Assembly: GCA_028571685.1 (NCBI GenBank)
Contig: CM053140.1
Coordinates: forward strand, 220,119,323-220,183,322
Length of the DNA: 64,000 bases
Origin: Heterohyrax brucei
Lineage: Eukaryota > Chordata > Mammalia > Hyracoidea > Procaviidae
Direction: 5' to 3'
In this document: piece after piece, positions 35,003 through 44,949 of the stretch
How the letters are laid out: each line of letters starts with the position of its first letter
Numbering within the stretch: position 1 is the first letter of the stretch
Program-made: the position numbers and the translations under genes
The notes under the pieces: model-generated
The model's input: only the letters and a program-made list of their open reading frames with translations
What the model was told of the DNA's origin: nothing
The model's database searches: none

Positions 35003-35166
35003 GAAACCTTGGTGGCACCGTGGGCTAATTACTGTGTTTGCTAGCTGAAAGTTCAACAGTTCAAATCCACCAGGCTTTCCTTGGAAACTCTATGGGGCAG
35101 TTTTACTCTGACTTCTAGGGTCACTGTGAGTTGGACCTGACTTGAAGGCAGTGAGTTAGTTTGGTT
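35003..35166 (+). mobile_element. AfroSINE copy (first of a head-to-tail pair)
   Basis: The copy runs from 'aaaccttggtggcaccgtgg' to the tail 'acttgaaggcagtgagttag'. A second copy in the same orientation follows with no gap. Confidence 0.8.
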
Positions 35167-35333
35167 AGAGGAAACCTTGGTGGTGTAACAGTTAAGTGCT
35201 ATAGTGACTAACCAAAAGATTTGGCAGTTTGAACCTACCTGGCCATCCTTGTAAATTGTAGGGGAGCAGTTCTTTGTCCTGTAGGGCTGCTATGAGTAGG
35301 AATCAACTCGATAGCAGTGACTTTTTTGCAGTT
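35167..35333 (+). mobile_element. AfroSINE copy (second of the pair)
   Basis: The copy runs from 'aaaccttggtggtgtaacag' to 'caactcgatagcagtgactt'. It probably inserted into the tail of the first copy. Confidence 0.8.
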
Positions 35334-35533
35334 TGGTAATACAAGATTTAAGCAAGGCTCTAATGATTTTTGTTGGTGGTGGCGCTTCTGCCAATATATG
35401 TAGTCCTCCAGAATAGTGCTGGGATAATTCTGAAGTGATAAATCTTAGTTGTTAGCCTTTAAACCTGGGCAAGGATTTGTGGGAGTATTCAATCAATATT
35501 TGACAATACTTCAGCAAGTTGGTTTGACCTATT

Positions 35534-36080
35534 CTAGGGTCATCTAGAGCTGCTACAACAAAAATTTCACAAGTGGATGGCTCTAACAAAGAAAAGTTTG
35601 TTCTCTCACAGTCCAGTAGGCTACAAATCCAAATTAAGGTTTCCTATTCCACGACTCGACGGCACTTGGCTTGGTTTGGCTTATTCCACTAGAGGGCTTT
35701 TTCTTTCTGTCATCTTTGGAGGAAGGTCTTCATTATAACTCTTCCCTTGGTCTGGGAACATCTCAGTGCAGGAACCTCAGGTCCAAAGGCTGCACTCTGC
35801 TTCTAACATTGCTTTCTTAGAGATACACAGTCCTCAACCCTCTGCTTCGTGGCTTTTCCTTTTCTCTCATGAGAGATAAAACATGGCACAGGCCACTCCC
35901 CGGGGAAACTACCTTTACACTGCATCAGAGATGCACCTTGGGTGTGTTACAATCTCACCCTAATCCTCTTTAACAGAAAATTATGATCACAAAATGTAGA
36001 ACAACAACACAGTAGTGGGACTCACAGCCCATCCAAACTGATACACACGTATTTTGGGGGCCATAATTCAATCCACGACA
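35534..36080 (-). mobile_element. MaLR-like LTR, minus strand, diverged
   Basis: The plus strand reads 'tcatctagagctgctacaac', 'gtggatggctctaacaaaga' and ends 'aattcaatccacgaca', the complement of the same LTR family as 25591 and 30598. It is more diverged. A 30-base SINE-tail insertion lies at 35654-35683. Confidence 0.7.
35654..35683 (+). mobile_element. Ultra-short SINE-tail insertion with duplication
   Basis: 'gactcgacggcacttggctt' plus ten further bases match only the 3' tail of AfroSINE. ATTCCAC flanks it on both sides (35647-35653 and 35684-35690). It looks like a 30-base, extremely 5'-truncated retrotransposition product. Confidence 0.6.
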
Positions 36081-36248
36081 ATCACTATAAGCAGTGTGAG
36101 AAAGAAGTACAGGCCGTCCAGCCACAGTTTCACAAGCAGCAAGGCTTTGGGAACCACACAGAGTAGGTCTTAAGTTTAAAATGGTCAACAGAAAAGCTCT
36201 AGTCCAAGGTAAATGTGAAGATTCACATAACTTGGATCATTGGATTTT

Positions 36249-36700
36249 TTAACTCCATTGATCCTCTCCACTGTACAAGAAGGCTGAGGATGATAGGACA
36301 GTACAGCTTATGATACATAGGAATTGTATAGCAGAGTTCCTTAACAATCTGACTGGTAAAATGTGTTCCTTGGTCACTGCAAAGGGTGCTTGGACAGCCC
36401 TAAGATGATATAATATCTTCAAGTAATTTTTTTTTGCCAAAAAGTGGCAGAGGCTTGGTGACATGGGAAAGCTTCTACCCCATGTGAGAAGTGACAAATC
36501 ATAACAAGAACATACTTACAGTCTTCTACAGGTAGTAGATGTATGAAATATATTTGCTGGTCTAGCATTGAGCTGACAGGTAATGTATATTTTCCAGGTG
36601 AGAATTTAAGAGGAGTGCCTGGGTTACAGCAAGAGCACATGAAGCAATGAGAAGTTACATGTTCTGCTGCCTCAAAGAATTTGATTCGCTAATATTGCTT
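36249..36700 (-). pseudogene. ERV integrase catalytic-core relic
   Basis: The minus-strand frame 36419-36640 reads ...CKYVLVMICHFSHGVEAFPC, the first strand region of the retroviral integrase core, after which an aspartate-bearing segment appears in another frame. The enzyme joins viral DNA to host DNA. Stops and frameshifts are numerous. It belongs with the protease at 40158 and the RT near 39100. Confidence 0.65.
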
Positions 36701-36832
36701 TGGAAACCGTGGTGGCATAGCTGACTGAGAGGTCAGCAGTTTGAATCCACCAGATGCTTCTTGGAAACTCTATGGTGCACTTCTATTCTGACCTCTAGGG
36801 TCACTACGAGTCGGATCTGACTTGACAGCAGT
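36699..36832 (+). mobile_element. AfroSINE copy, plus strand
   Basis: The copy runs from 'ggaaaccgtggtggcatagc' to 'gacttgacagcagtgggtac', with an internal deletion in the head region. It sits at the edge of the integrase relic. Confidence 0.8.
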
Positions 36833-36845
36833 GGGTACCGCTGCT

Positions 36846-38050
36846 TTGAAAATTAAATAATCTCATCTAATTCAAGTAGGAGCCTTCATGTAAAACTCGC
36901 ATCATAGGAACACATCAGTGTTCGGGAAAAACTAAATATCCCTTAGTCCCAGATTATAATCTGGTATCAGGGTATTGATAGCATCCTTCTTGTTCCCATT
37001 GTTCTCTTCCACTGGTGCTTTTCAAGACATTCTGGGGTGAGATCAGAAAAGTTATTACTGTTCATAAACAAATTAAGGGGTAGTTTCCATTGTTAGTCCT
37101 CTTAAGAGTATAGACAAGGTGTTTGATGGTATAACTCAGAGTACAACTCCCTAAATTCTTTAAATCTCATTTCTTGGTTAAGAGTACATTGGCTACACTG
37201 CGAGAGTAATTATTGCATGGATTCAAAGAAGTCCTCATTTCACCAGTGTTTCTCTAAGGTACTCATTATTTTAATTTTTCCAGTATATTACAATTTTGAG
37301 TGAAAGGATTCATGCAATTTTTGAATTACAGGAAAGTGCAAAAATTCAGGCGACACCTCTTTTCCATTTGATCTGATTCATAATATATTTGTTACATGTC
37401 AGTAACATCTGATCCTTTTCCAATTTATGAATTCTGTTCTAGGAAATGTCTGCTGGTGTTTCTTGAGATTTCAGTCTTAATTCAACTGTCAGTCCTCCTG
37501 TTAGCTTACTTTTGTGAGAACTTTTAATACGGCCCATGTTTCTACAAAACTTTACCATATATTCTGCAATACTGAGAAGTCCTCACCAGAGTCTTTGTAA
37601 GATTTTATGTAGTCTTTTTTTCCTCTAAGGGGAATTTTAAAAAATAATATATCTCAATTAATGGAAGATAAAAATATTTGGGTAGGAAAATTTTATTACT
37701 TGGCCCAGTCTATGATTTTGTGACTGCATTTTACAGCATCCAGCCTTTATCCTTACGCAGTCTTATATTGCAAGGCCATTTGTTAGTGAAAGAAAACTAA
37801 CTCCAATGCCTTGTAAATTCAGAACTCAGTGAAATGTTAAAAAGTGTATAGTTTTCATAAGGCAATGTTTAGAAAAGCTTGAGGTGGCCTGCTTGACCAC
37901 TCCATCAACAAGATTATTACCTCAGATTTCTTCAGTTTGAAGAGCTCCTTTTGGCAGATGGGCTTAGCCCTTAGTAATTGTAGTTTCAGAAAGGAGCAGT
38001 AAAGCATCTAAAAGGTCAGCCACAAAAGTTCCATTCTTAACAGAAATCTT
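36846..38050 (-). pseudogene. Decayed ERV pol region (RNase H to integrase span)
   Basis: By position this is the RNase H and N-terminal integrase span of the minus-strand ERV. I see no intact motif, only AT-rich sequence between the RT relic and the integrase core. Confidence 0.3.
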
Positions 38051-38051
38051 A

Positions 38052-38203
38052 CCCCAAACCAAACCTGTTGCTGTTGAATTGGTTATGGCTCATAGTGACC
38101 ATATGAGACAGAGTAGATGTGTCCCATAGGGTTTCCAAGGATCAGTTGGTGGATTCAAACTGCCCTCCTGTTGGTTAACAGCCTGATCTGAACCACTGCT
38201 CCA
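38052..38203 (-). mobile_element. AfroSINE copy, minus strand
   Basis: The plus strand reads 'ccaaaccaaacctgttgctg', 'gggtttccaaggatcagttg' and 'gaaccactgctccag', the complement of the SINE from tail to head. Confidence 0.8.
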
Positions 38204-38751
38204 GAAAAAGGCAAAAGCTCTGTGTCCAAAGCATGCCAAAATTATGGATTACTCAAATAGCGTATTTGATGTCCATGTAAATAATTATGTATTTTCCTGA
38301 GGCCAGCTTGCAGCCTCTAAGATTGTTCAGCTTGGTGGCTGGGGTAATTTTAGGAAGTGGCTCACTTTCTAGTACTTCAGTGGAGGTGGTAACTGCAAGT
38401 CTTTCTTGTAGCAGTCTTCAGGATGAGATCTCAAACAAGACCCATCTGCAAGTTGGAATAAATCAGGGTTGTTGAAGATAATTTTTTAAAAGTCCTTTCT
38501 GAGCACCGTTAAGTGTTCTCTCAGGCTCAAATATTGGTGAGCAGGCTATTCATAACCTTTTATAATAGGAAGGAGTGTGCCTATGTTTAAATGAGTCACA
38601 GTATTGAAATCTTACACTGGCTATTGACAAAATAAGCTCAAAAGATGTAGTCTGCTTGTACACAAGTGTTGGGTAAAAAAAGAGTTAAGTAAAGCAGAAA
38701 CAGCATGTGGTACCTAAATATCTAAAAATTTTCAAAATACTATTTCAGCAG

Positions 38752-38912
38752 GGAGCCCTGATGGTGCAGTGGTTAAGAACTTGACCACTAATCAAAAGGT
38801 TGGTAGTTTAAATCTACTAGTTGCTCCTCAGACACCCTATGGGGCAGTTCTGTTCTGCCCTGTAGTGTCACTATGAGTTGGAATTGACTCACAGGCAATG
38901 GGTTTGGTATAT
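38752..38912 (+). mobile_element. AfroSINE copy, plus strand
   Basis: The copy runs from 'gggagccctgatggtgcagt' to 'gactcacaggcaatgggttt'. It is one of the better preserved SINEs in the window. Confidence 0.85.
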
Positions 38913-39079
38913 TAGTAGCAGACTCCACAAGCTTTCAGGTGGTGGTTATAGCTCAAAGACAAAGAGGATAACCCCTGGCCTGAGGGTTGAGCTTCAGGCT
39001 GTAATATTCTTTTGGCTGATGTTGTTCACCATGGTTTTGAGCAAGTAATTCTAATGCATTTCCATTTAGCTTATGGACA

Positions 39080-40100
39080 AATAAAGTCTAATTGGTTAAC
39101 TGAAATCTTAGAGTTGTAGCTGATATTAAAGTTTCTTTTAAATTTTCTGTATCTTGGCAGTACACAGGGGTAAGCTGGGCAGAGTCTCATTCTGAGGATT
39201 TGAAATACTTGCATAATGATTGGCTTAACAAAGAGAAATTTGGAACTGCAAACTGGCAATTTTCCACAACCCCAAGAATTCTAAGTGTTGTTTATATATT
39301 TCTGGGACTGGATAAGCTTCCTTTTAGGATCAGTAGAGATTTCCTGGGCTCATGTTAAAACACTTAAATATTTAACCATACGCTGTGCCTGTTGTAATTT
39401 ATCTTTGGGTACTTTCTGACCTCCAAAGGGTAAATATTTAAGTAAAAAAGAGGTTGTCTTTTAAGCAAGCCTCCTGGGAGGAAGAACACACTAACTAAAC
39501 ACTCACATATTGTAACAGCATGTGATTATTTCTGAACTGTAAAGATTGCAAGTCAGTATGCAAAACCTGAGAAAAAAATATGTGGGAAATTTGGTAAAGC
39601 CGTAAAGCATCACTGTCCAAGTAAACTGTTGATTCTCTCACATGAAAGCAAACAAATATTGTGCTGCAGAAATATATGACTGTAAAGTAAGTGGCTTCCA
39701 GTGGAACATTAGAAAGTAATAAATGAGAATTATGAATATCTGGGAATCTAGGAATGACTATTGAATTAACTGTCCATAAATCTTAGACAAATCTTGAGTC
39801 TCCATTGTTTGGCTTCCTAACTGGGAGGATACTTCTGTTGCAAGGGCAGTGCAAGGGACAATAGGGCCTTGGAAAAAAGACCTTGAATGAATTATACTTA
39901 TCTTTTTTTAGTTTATCATCTTGAAGGGTACTGGAAGATCATGAATTTTAATTTTAATAGGTTCAGCAGAACTCATCTAACATCCTAGATGTGGTAGACC
40001 ATAAAGTTTTGTGTACTGCTAAAATAATTTTCACTGGAGGTGGATTAGCTTTGGTCTGAATTTGAAGTGGCAGAGCAAGATCTTGAATGTAATAAGCAGT
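39080..40100 (-). pseudogene. ERV reverse transcriptase relic
   Basis: Near 39190-39290 the minus-strand translation gives ILGVVENCQFAVPNFSLL, matching the RT thumb/connection pattern that in many retroviruses reads LG-x-x-G-[FY]-C-R-x-W-I-P-x-[FY]-[AS]. The rest is broken by stops. It lies in the right order between protease (40158-40481) and integrase (36249-36700). Confidence 0.55.
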
Positions 40101-40157
40101 ATCCTTTCTTTCTGTTCCTAACTGCATAGGAGATTTGGGTAAACCTGATGTAATTTC

Positions 40158-40481
40158 TTACTTTTCACTAAACCTATTTTGACAATTCCACTTAGATAAA
40201 ATATCTCTAGCCGAAAAACTTATAGATGTTTCTGGGCTAATGGTAAAAGGGTGAAGAGTCTCAATAAATCTAAGAGAAACAGGTACTGGCTGAAAGTGAC
40301 ACAAAGTCTGCATTCGGTTAGTAACCCTTGCTACTTGAGAGGTTTCTGTACTCCTGGGCAGTGGCTTTTGTAAACAAATGGGATTAAGAGCAGACAAAGT
40401 GATCCCTGTGTCAATTAGAAATTTGCCTGACACCCCATTAAAAATCACAGTAGTTCCACTCTGAGGATTTAAAGCCAACAT
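40158..40481 (-). pseudogene. ERV protease relic
   Basis: A 107-residue minus-strand frame contains KFLIDTGITLSALNP. DTG is the catalytic triad of a retroviral aspartic protease, here followed by I instead of the usual A or S. The C-terminal part continues into a frame that joins pol. This is the longest readable piece of this old ERV. Confidence 0.7.
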
Positions 40482-40539
40482 ACAGAAAAACTCTATTTGT
40501 TCTCCAGGGCTCTTTAATTCAGTTTTATATTGAGGCTAC

Positions 40540-40640
40540 CCATATGAGGAAGCCCCCTGTTTGCCTTTTTTAATTTGAAACAATCCTTTTTCCAATTATC
40601 AGACCTGCAGTAGTTGCAAATTTGAGGGTTGTTAGTCATG
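40540..40640 (-). pseudogene. ERV nucleocapsid zinc-knuckle relic
   Basis: The minus strand encodes CNYCRSDNWKKDCFKLK just upstream of the protease. This is a CX2CX4HX4C zinc knuckle in which the histidine position is changed to N. Its place at the end of gag, directly before the protease, supports the reading. Confidence 0.6.
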
Positions 40641-40929
40641 ACCTAGAAGATCCTAGCTTAAAAGCTTTTTCATGACCAATGTGTTGCAACTGTTCCAGTT
40701 ACAATGCAATTAATTTGTTTTGTGTGACCTGTTTTTTTTGTTACTGAGTTTAGGCTAGTTTATAGGCTACTTTTATCAATTTAGGAAGGGATGCAGTTTG
40801 CTACTCTTATCTTTGGCATATAACTTGTTCAGATAATTCCAGGTGTAAATTATTAAAAAATAAGTAGTTGAAAGTGGTCCCACCCTTTCTTCTGTGGGTT
40901 TCAACTCTGAATTTCCTGAAAAAAATGTT

Positions 40930-41290
40930 AGACAATGGAGTAATCAGTGAGTACATCTGGCCTTGAAACTATCATGCAAACCTTGCATGACTTCAGGGAG
41001 GACATACATAATGCTAAGGTTTATCTGGAGTAAACATCTGTTCTGATAATTGTTACAGGTTTGATTTTCTGAACAGGGGTATTCTTAAGCAGGTAAAACC
41101 TTTGAGCAAACACAATCACATTCTTCTCCAAAACTGTTTACTAAATAATTTTCCCAGGGTACATTAGGAGAGTTACAGAAATGATAGGCTTCATTCTCAT
41201 TGCAGAAGTTACTTTTGATTCAAAATGGTATTTCAGCCACAGACTGCAGCATAGCCACCATCTCATATCTGGAGTCCTGAGTTAATTTGG
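40930..41290 (-). repeat. ERV-derived segment paralogous to 22500-22840
   Basis: This is the paired copy of the segment described at 22500. It lies between the zinc knuckle/protease relic and a second protease relic, so one of the two retroviral blocks here was probably interrupted by the other. Confidence 0.5.
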
Positions 41291-41339
41291 GCCATTCCTA
41301 CATCTCATCTCCACAGATCCCAGCTTGACAAATGGACCA

Positions 41340-41590
41340 TTGTGACATTAGTCTCTAAGGATTAGTATTAGTTCACAGCCAGTATCTAATAACCCCAAGA
41401 AAGTGTGATTATTTCTCCTTTTCCAGTGACCATTTGGTTAATGGTGGAGCTCTTAATGACTGTACCACCAGGGCTCCAGTGAACAGTTATCTTGGTAAAT
41501 GGTTTCTGACCTTTGTGGTAAAAATTTGGGAGAAAATTGATGGTAAACCCTTGTGACTGTGTTGCAGGGTCCAAATTCAAAGGAATCTGA
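41340..41590 (-). pseudogene. Second ERV protease relic
   Basis: The minus-strand translation reads FLGLLDTGCELIL, with the DTG at 41378-41386. The frame 41386-41580 upstream is open for 64 residues. A second protease so close to the one at 40158 means that two different ERVs are interleaved here. Confidence 0.55.
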
Positions 41591-41599
41591 CTCCCTCCT

Positions 41600-42430
41600 C
41601 AGCTGAGGGACTCAATTTGGTGACAAGCTTAATTCTGGAAAAGTGTTAAGAAGTTGGGATTCCCCATTCTGAGAACTTAAATTCTGCACATCAGACCTGG
41701 ATATTTTTTTTTTTAACTATATGTCAAGCAACCTCAGTAGACAGCCAACTATTTTATATAGAGAGATGCTGTGATTAATTAGTCATCATCACACATTAAA
41801 AAACACTCTATTGTTTCACCATGGTAGATAATTACAGTAACTGCATCCTTAGTCTCTGATGGCCTCTAGTGGTGAGGGATCCCATTATTGATGATGAGAT
41901 CAGGGAAACCAAATCTATCTCATTTTCTTCCATCATCCCTAGCTTAGTGAGGGTAGCTACCACAAAAACTTCCAGAAGGGCTGACAATCTTCTAGTCAAT
42001 GAATTTATTAATTCCTTTATGGAGGGAATGTTCTCTGGGCCCTTTTTGAGGGGGAGAATAGTTATGAAATTTCTGAGCAGAGTGCACAAAATGAGTTCAT
42101 TACAACATTCTCATTTACTGCCTTCAGACTCATTTCTACGTAGAATGTTGAAATGCTGACATTTTGATCTCATTAATTCAAGGCTGTTATTGATGATAGG
42201 TTTTGACTAGCCAAAATATAAACCAGATTTTGAATTAGTGCATTTACGTCAACGAAATCAGCTTGCTTGTTTCCTAATATATTCTTCCTCAGTCTATCCT
42301 TAAAATCAATATTCATTCTTCCTTCTCTCTGTTCAGAAGGGTTTTATGATTCTTTTTGTGTTTAAACAGTCTCCTGGTGGAGCAGAGCTCCATGTTATGG
42401 TGCAATGGCAAATACAGATGGTTGAGTGAT
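41600..42430. other. Decayed ERV sequence, no readable gene
   Basis: By position this is gag of one of the interleaved minus-strand ERVs. I see no motif that would confirm it. Confidence 0.3.
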
Positions 42431-43480
42431 GCCTGAGGAGAATTAATAACAGCTGTGAGGTAACTGCCTCAGGTACAGAAATGAAAGGCTTTTATTCAGA
42501 GAAGGGTAAGTGGGAGAAAGGGAACTGCCTCCTCTGACCGGTAAATTTAGGGATTTGAGAGTTTCAGAGTTTTTATCACCTTCCATGTTTGTCCATACGT
42601 CTATGTTCCACATTTCTCAATTTCGCTCTTTCCCAGTAGTACTCTTTTCTTACCCCTTGGCGTGAACGCCAATTAATTGGCACTGCAACTTTGCAACTCT
42701 GAAAAACTGATCTGGGGCTTTGTAGTCAGAAATATTTGTTTGCAACACTGGAAATGAAAGATTCTTCTAAGCTTCCAGGGCAGCCTTTTGATTCTACACA
42801 CTGTTCTTAATTGTAAATTCATAGCTTTTAATTGATTCACACTCTGGGGCCATCACAATAAGTCAAATAACTTGATAATCTTTTTTTGGTCGCTGTTACA
42901 ACCTCTGTGTTACATTTCTTCTCGTTCCTCAGAGACAGTTGAAAATTAGTAATAAAAAAGTCTTCCCACATTCCTAGAAAAAGAATTATTTTCTCTGTAC
43001 TTAAGGTAAAATAAGCACTAGAACGTACTTCGAAGCTACCTGATCAATCAATAACAGTTCCATAGTTGCGATAACAAATAGACACAGAAACTCATTTTAA
43101 ATCCCTTTAGTTATTGACCATTCTTTTCTACAAACATGTTTTGTAAGCTAATCAATTAGTAACAGCCTCTCATTTCTGAAAGTCAGCCAACTATTAATAT
43201 AAGTATTCCAATAAACATGACTATGAGTGCCAACCAATCAACCCAAGCCTCACTAGAGTAACCAAGCTTCTCCAGATGATGTCAACCACTGAAACCTCTG
43301 AAAATCAGTCAATCTGTGAGCATATGCTCCCTATACATATGATCAGCAGTCTTCTGTGCTCAGAAACACTGTGTCTGATGAGCAAAAATTTAAAGGTGTG
43401 TATGTGTGTGTACAACGGCAGTGAGTTATGTGTGTGCTTTTCCTAGATACTGAGTTGTGGTCTTTGTTTTGACAGTGAAA
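42430..43480 (-). mobile_element. Possible LTR remnant, minus strand
   Basis: 'gaaaggcttttattcagaga' at about 42482 gives AATAAAAGCC on the minus strand, a plausible LTR polyadenylation region for the ERV below it. The boundaries and a matching 3' LTR are not visible. Confidence 0.3.
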
Positions 43481-43627
43481 AGCTAAAGTCTATGGTTCTC
43501 AGTATAGGCAGTTACAATTCACCTGGGTAGTCAGATTTTAATTTACACAGGTGTATTCCTGATTCTGACAGAAGCAGGATCTTGCATGGCAAACTGGATT
43601 TGTAGTGTTGGAAGTCATAGTCGGCAG

Positions 43628-43838
43628 TTCAACCTGTTGCCATCGCTGTTGAATCCATTCTGACTCATAGCGACCCTGGAGGGCAGAGTAGAACTGCCCT
43701 ACATAGGGTTTCCAAGGCCATAATCTTTCTAAAAGCAGGGTGCCACATCTTTCTCCCTTGGCTTAGCTAAGGGGTTTGAACCACTGGCCTTTCAGTTAGC
43801 AGCAGAGCAATTCACCACAGCACCACCAGGGCTTCTTG
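43628..43838 (-). mobile_element. AfroSINE copy, minus strand
   Basis: The plus strand reads 'ttgccatcgctgttgaatcc', 'gggtttccaaggccataatc' and 'cagcaccaccagggcttctt'. This is the longer variant and well preserved. Confidence 0.85.
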
Positions 43839-44057
43839 GCAGTTCAACAAAAGGTCCTTTTCTTGCCAGTGTTCTGTAGTCCATAAATTTGCTAAATTTG
43901 ATTCTCTGTGTCAAAACCTGACCAATCTATAAACTTTACCTACAAAAGGAGAAGCTGGAAGACATTCAAGGACTCTCTCTGGAGGGATGTGTGATAGGAG
44001 AGAGTATGTGGAAGAAAGTAGGAGGGAAGACGAAATGGAGACTGCTCTGGGAGACAG

Positions 44058-44219
44058 GGAAACACTTATGGTTGAGTGCTATAGCTGCTAACCAAAAATG
44101 TAGGCAGCTCAAATCCACTGCGTTCTCCTTGCACACTCTATGAGATAGCCCTACTCTGTCCTATAGGATGGCTATGACTTTGGAGTCTACTTGATGGCAA
44201 TGGTTTTGTTTGTTTTTGG
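44058..44219 (+). mobile_element. AfroSINE copy, plus strand
   Basis: The copy runs from 'gggaaacacttatggttgag' to 'cttgatggcaatggttttgt'. It is diverged at the head. Confidence 0.75.
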
Positions 44220-44421
44220 TGAGAGACAGTATAAACTCAGAAAAATCATGATGTCACTGTCACAACTTTTGGCTCTAGAGTCATGAGGCTTCTGCAGTTA
44301 TCTGAGACCAAACTGATGCCCATTATGTGACTTTTGACTCTCCCAAGCTAGAAACTGGGAATGAGACCTGCTACAGAAAACCCATGACAGCCAGATGAAC
44401 TGCATGACTTTCACCTCATTG

Positions 44422-44912
44422 TGAGAAATGTTGCCCGCACACTGACACTGCTCGAATTCCTTTTGGCAACTGTCAGGTAGGTATAAACCCCCAACTAGGA
44501 CCCTGCCTTGATGGTGGAGGCAGGCTTCCTTACCCTTATGAGGTCAGCAATAGGCAGTTACCATTGTCTTTTTCCAATTCAAATCCAGTTAGTGAGAGCA
44601 AGGCTTTATAGGTCAATTTTGCAAAATCGGGCACCTGAGTCCACAAAGGAGTCTGGTCAGAGAGGGCAAGCCCTTTTTTATCTTCTAAATCACGAGTTCC
44701 TCCCCCAGTTTCTCACTGACTGAGTACTATGGGGTGAGCAGTCTCTCCTGGACCTCACCTCAGTCTTAACATTCCATTTTCTTTTGTGGTTATATCTCCT
44801 GTTTCCCAAACAGGTTTCCCCTAACCCCCCCACTTACCCTTTCTTTTAGGTTAACTAGTAACTTCTTGGGCTTTGTTCTGAAGATGGACCATTTTGAATT
44901 TTATTTTTCACA
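44422..44912 (-). repeat. ERV-old 3' LTR
   Basis: This 491-bp LTR aligns along its length with 62560-63076. Shared landmarks are 'tctttttccaa', 'aatcgggcacctgag', 'ggtcagagagggca', 'cccccagtttctcactgact' and 'ttcttttaggttaactagta'. On the minus strand it starts TG and ends CA. Confidence 0.8.
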
Positions 44913-44935
44913 AGTTCCCCCATTTTTCTTCTTAT
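44913..44935 (-). promoter_or_regulatory. ERV-old polypurine tract
   Basis: On the minus strand 'gaagaaaaatgggggaact' directly precedes the 3' LTR. This purine run primes plus-strand DNA synthesis and fixes the LTR boundary at 44912. Confidence 0.75.
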
Positions 44936-44949
44936 ACTTGTTGATCTCA

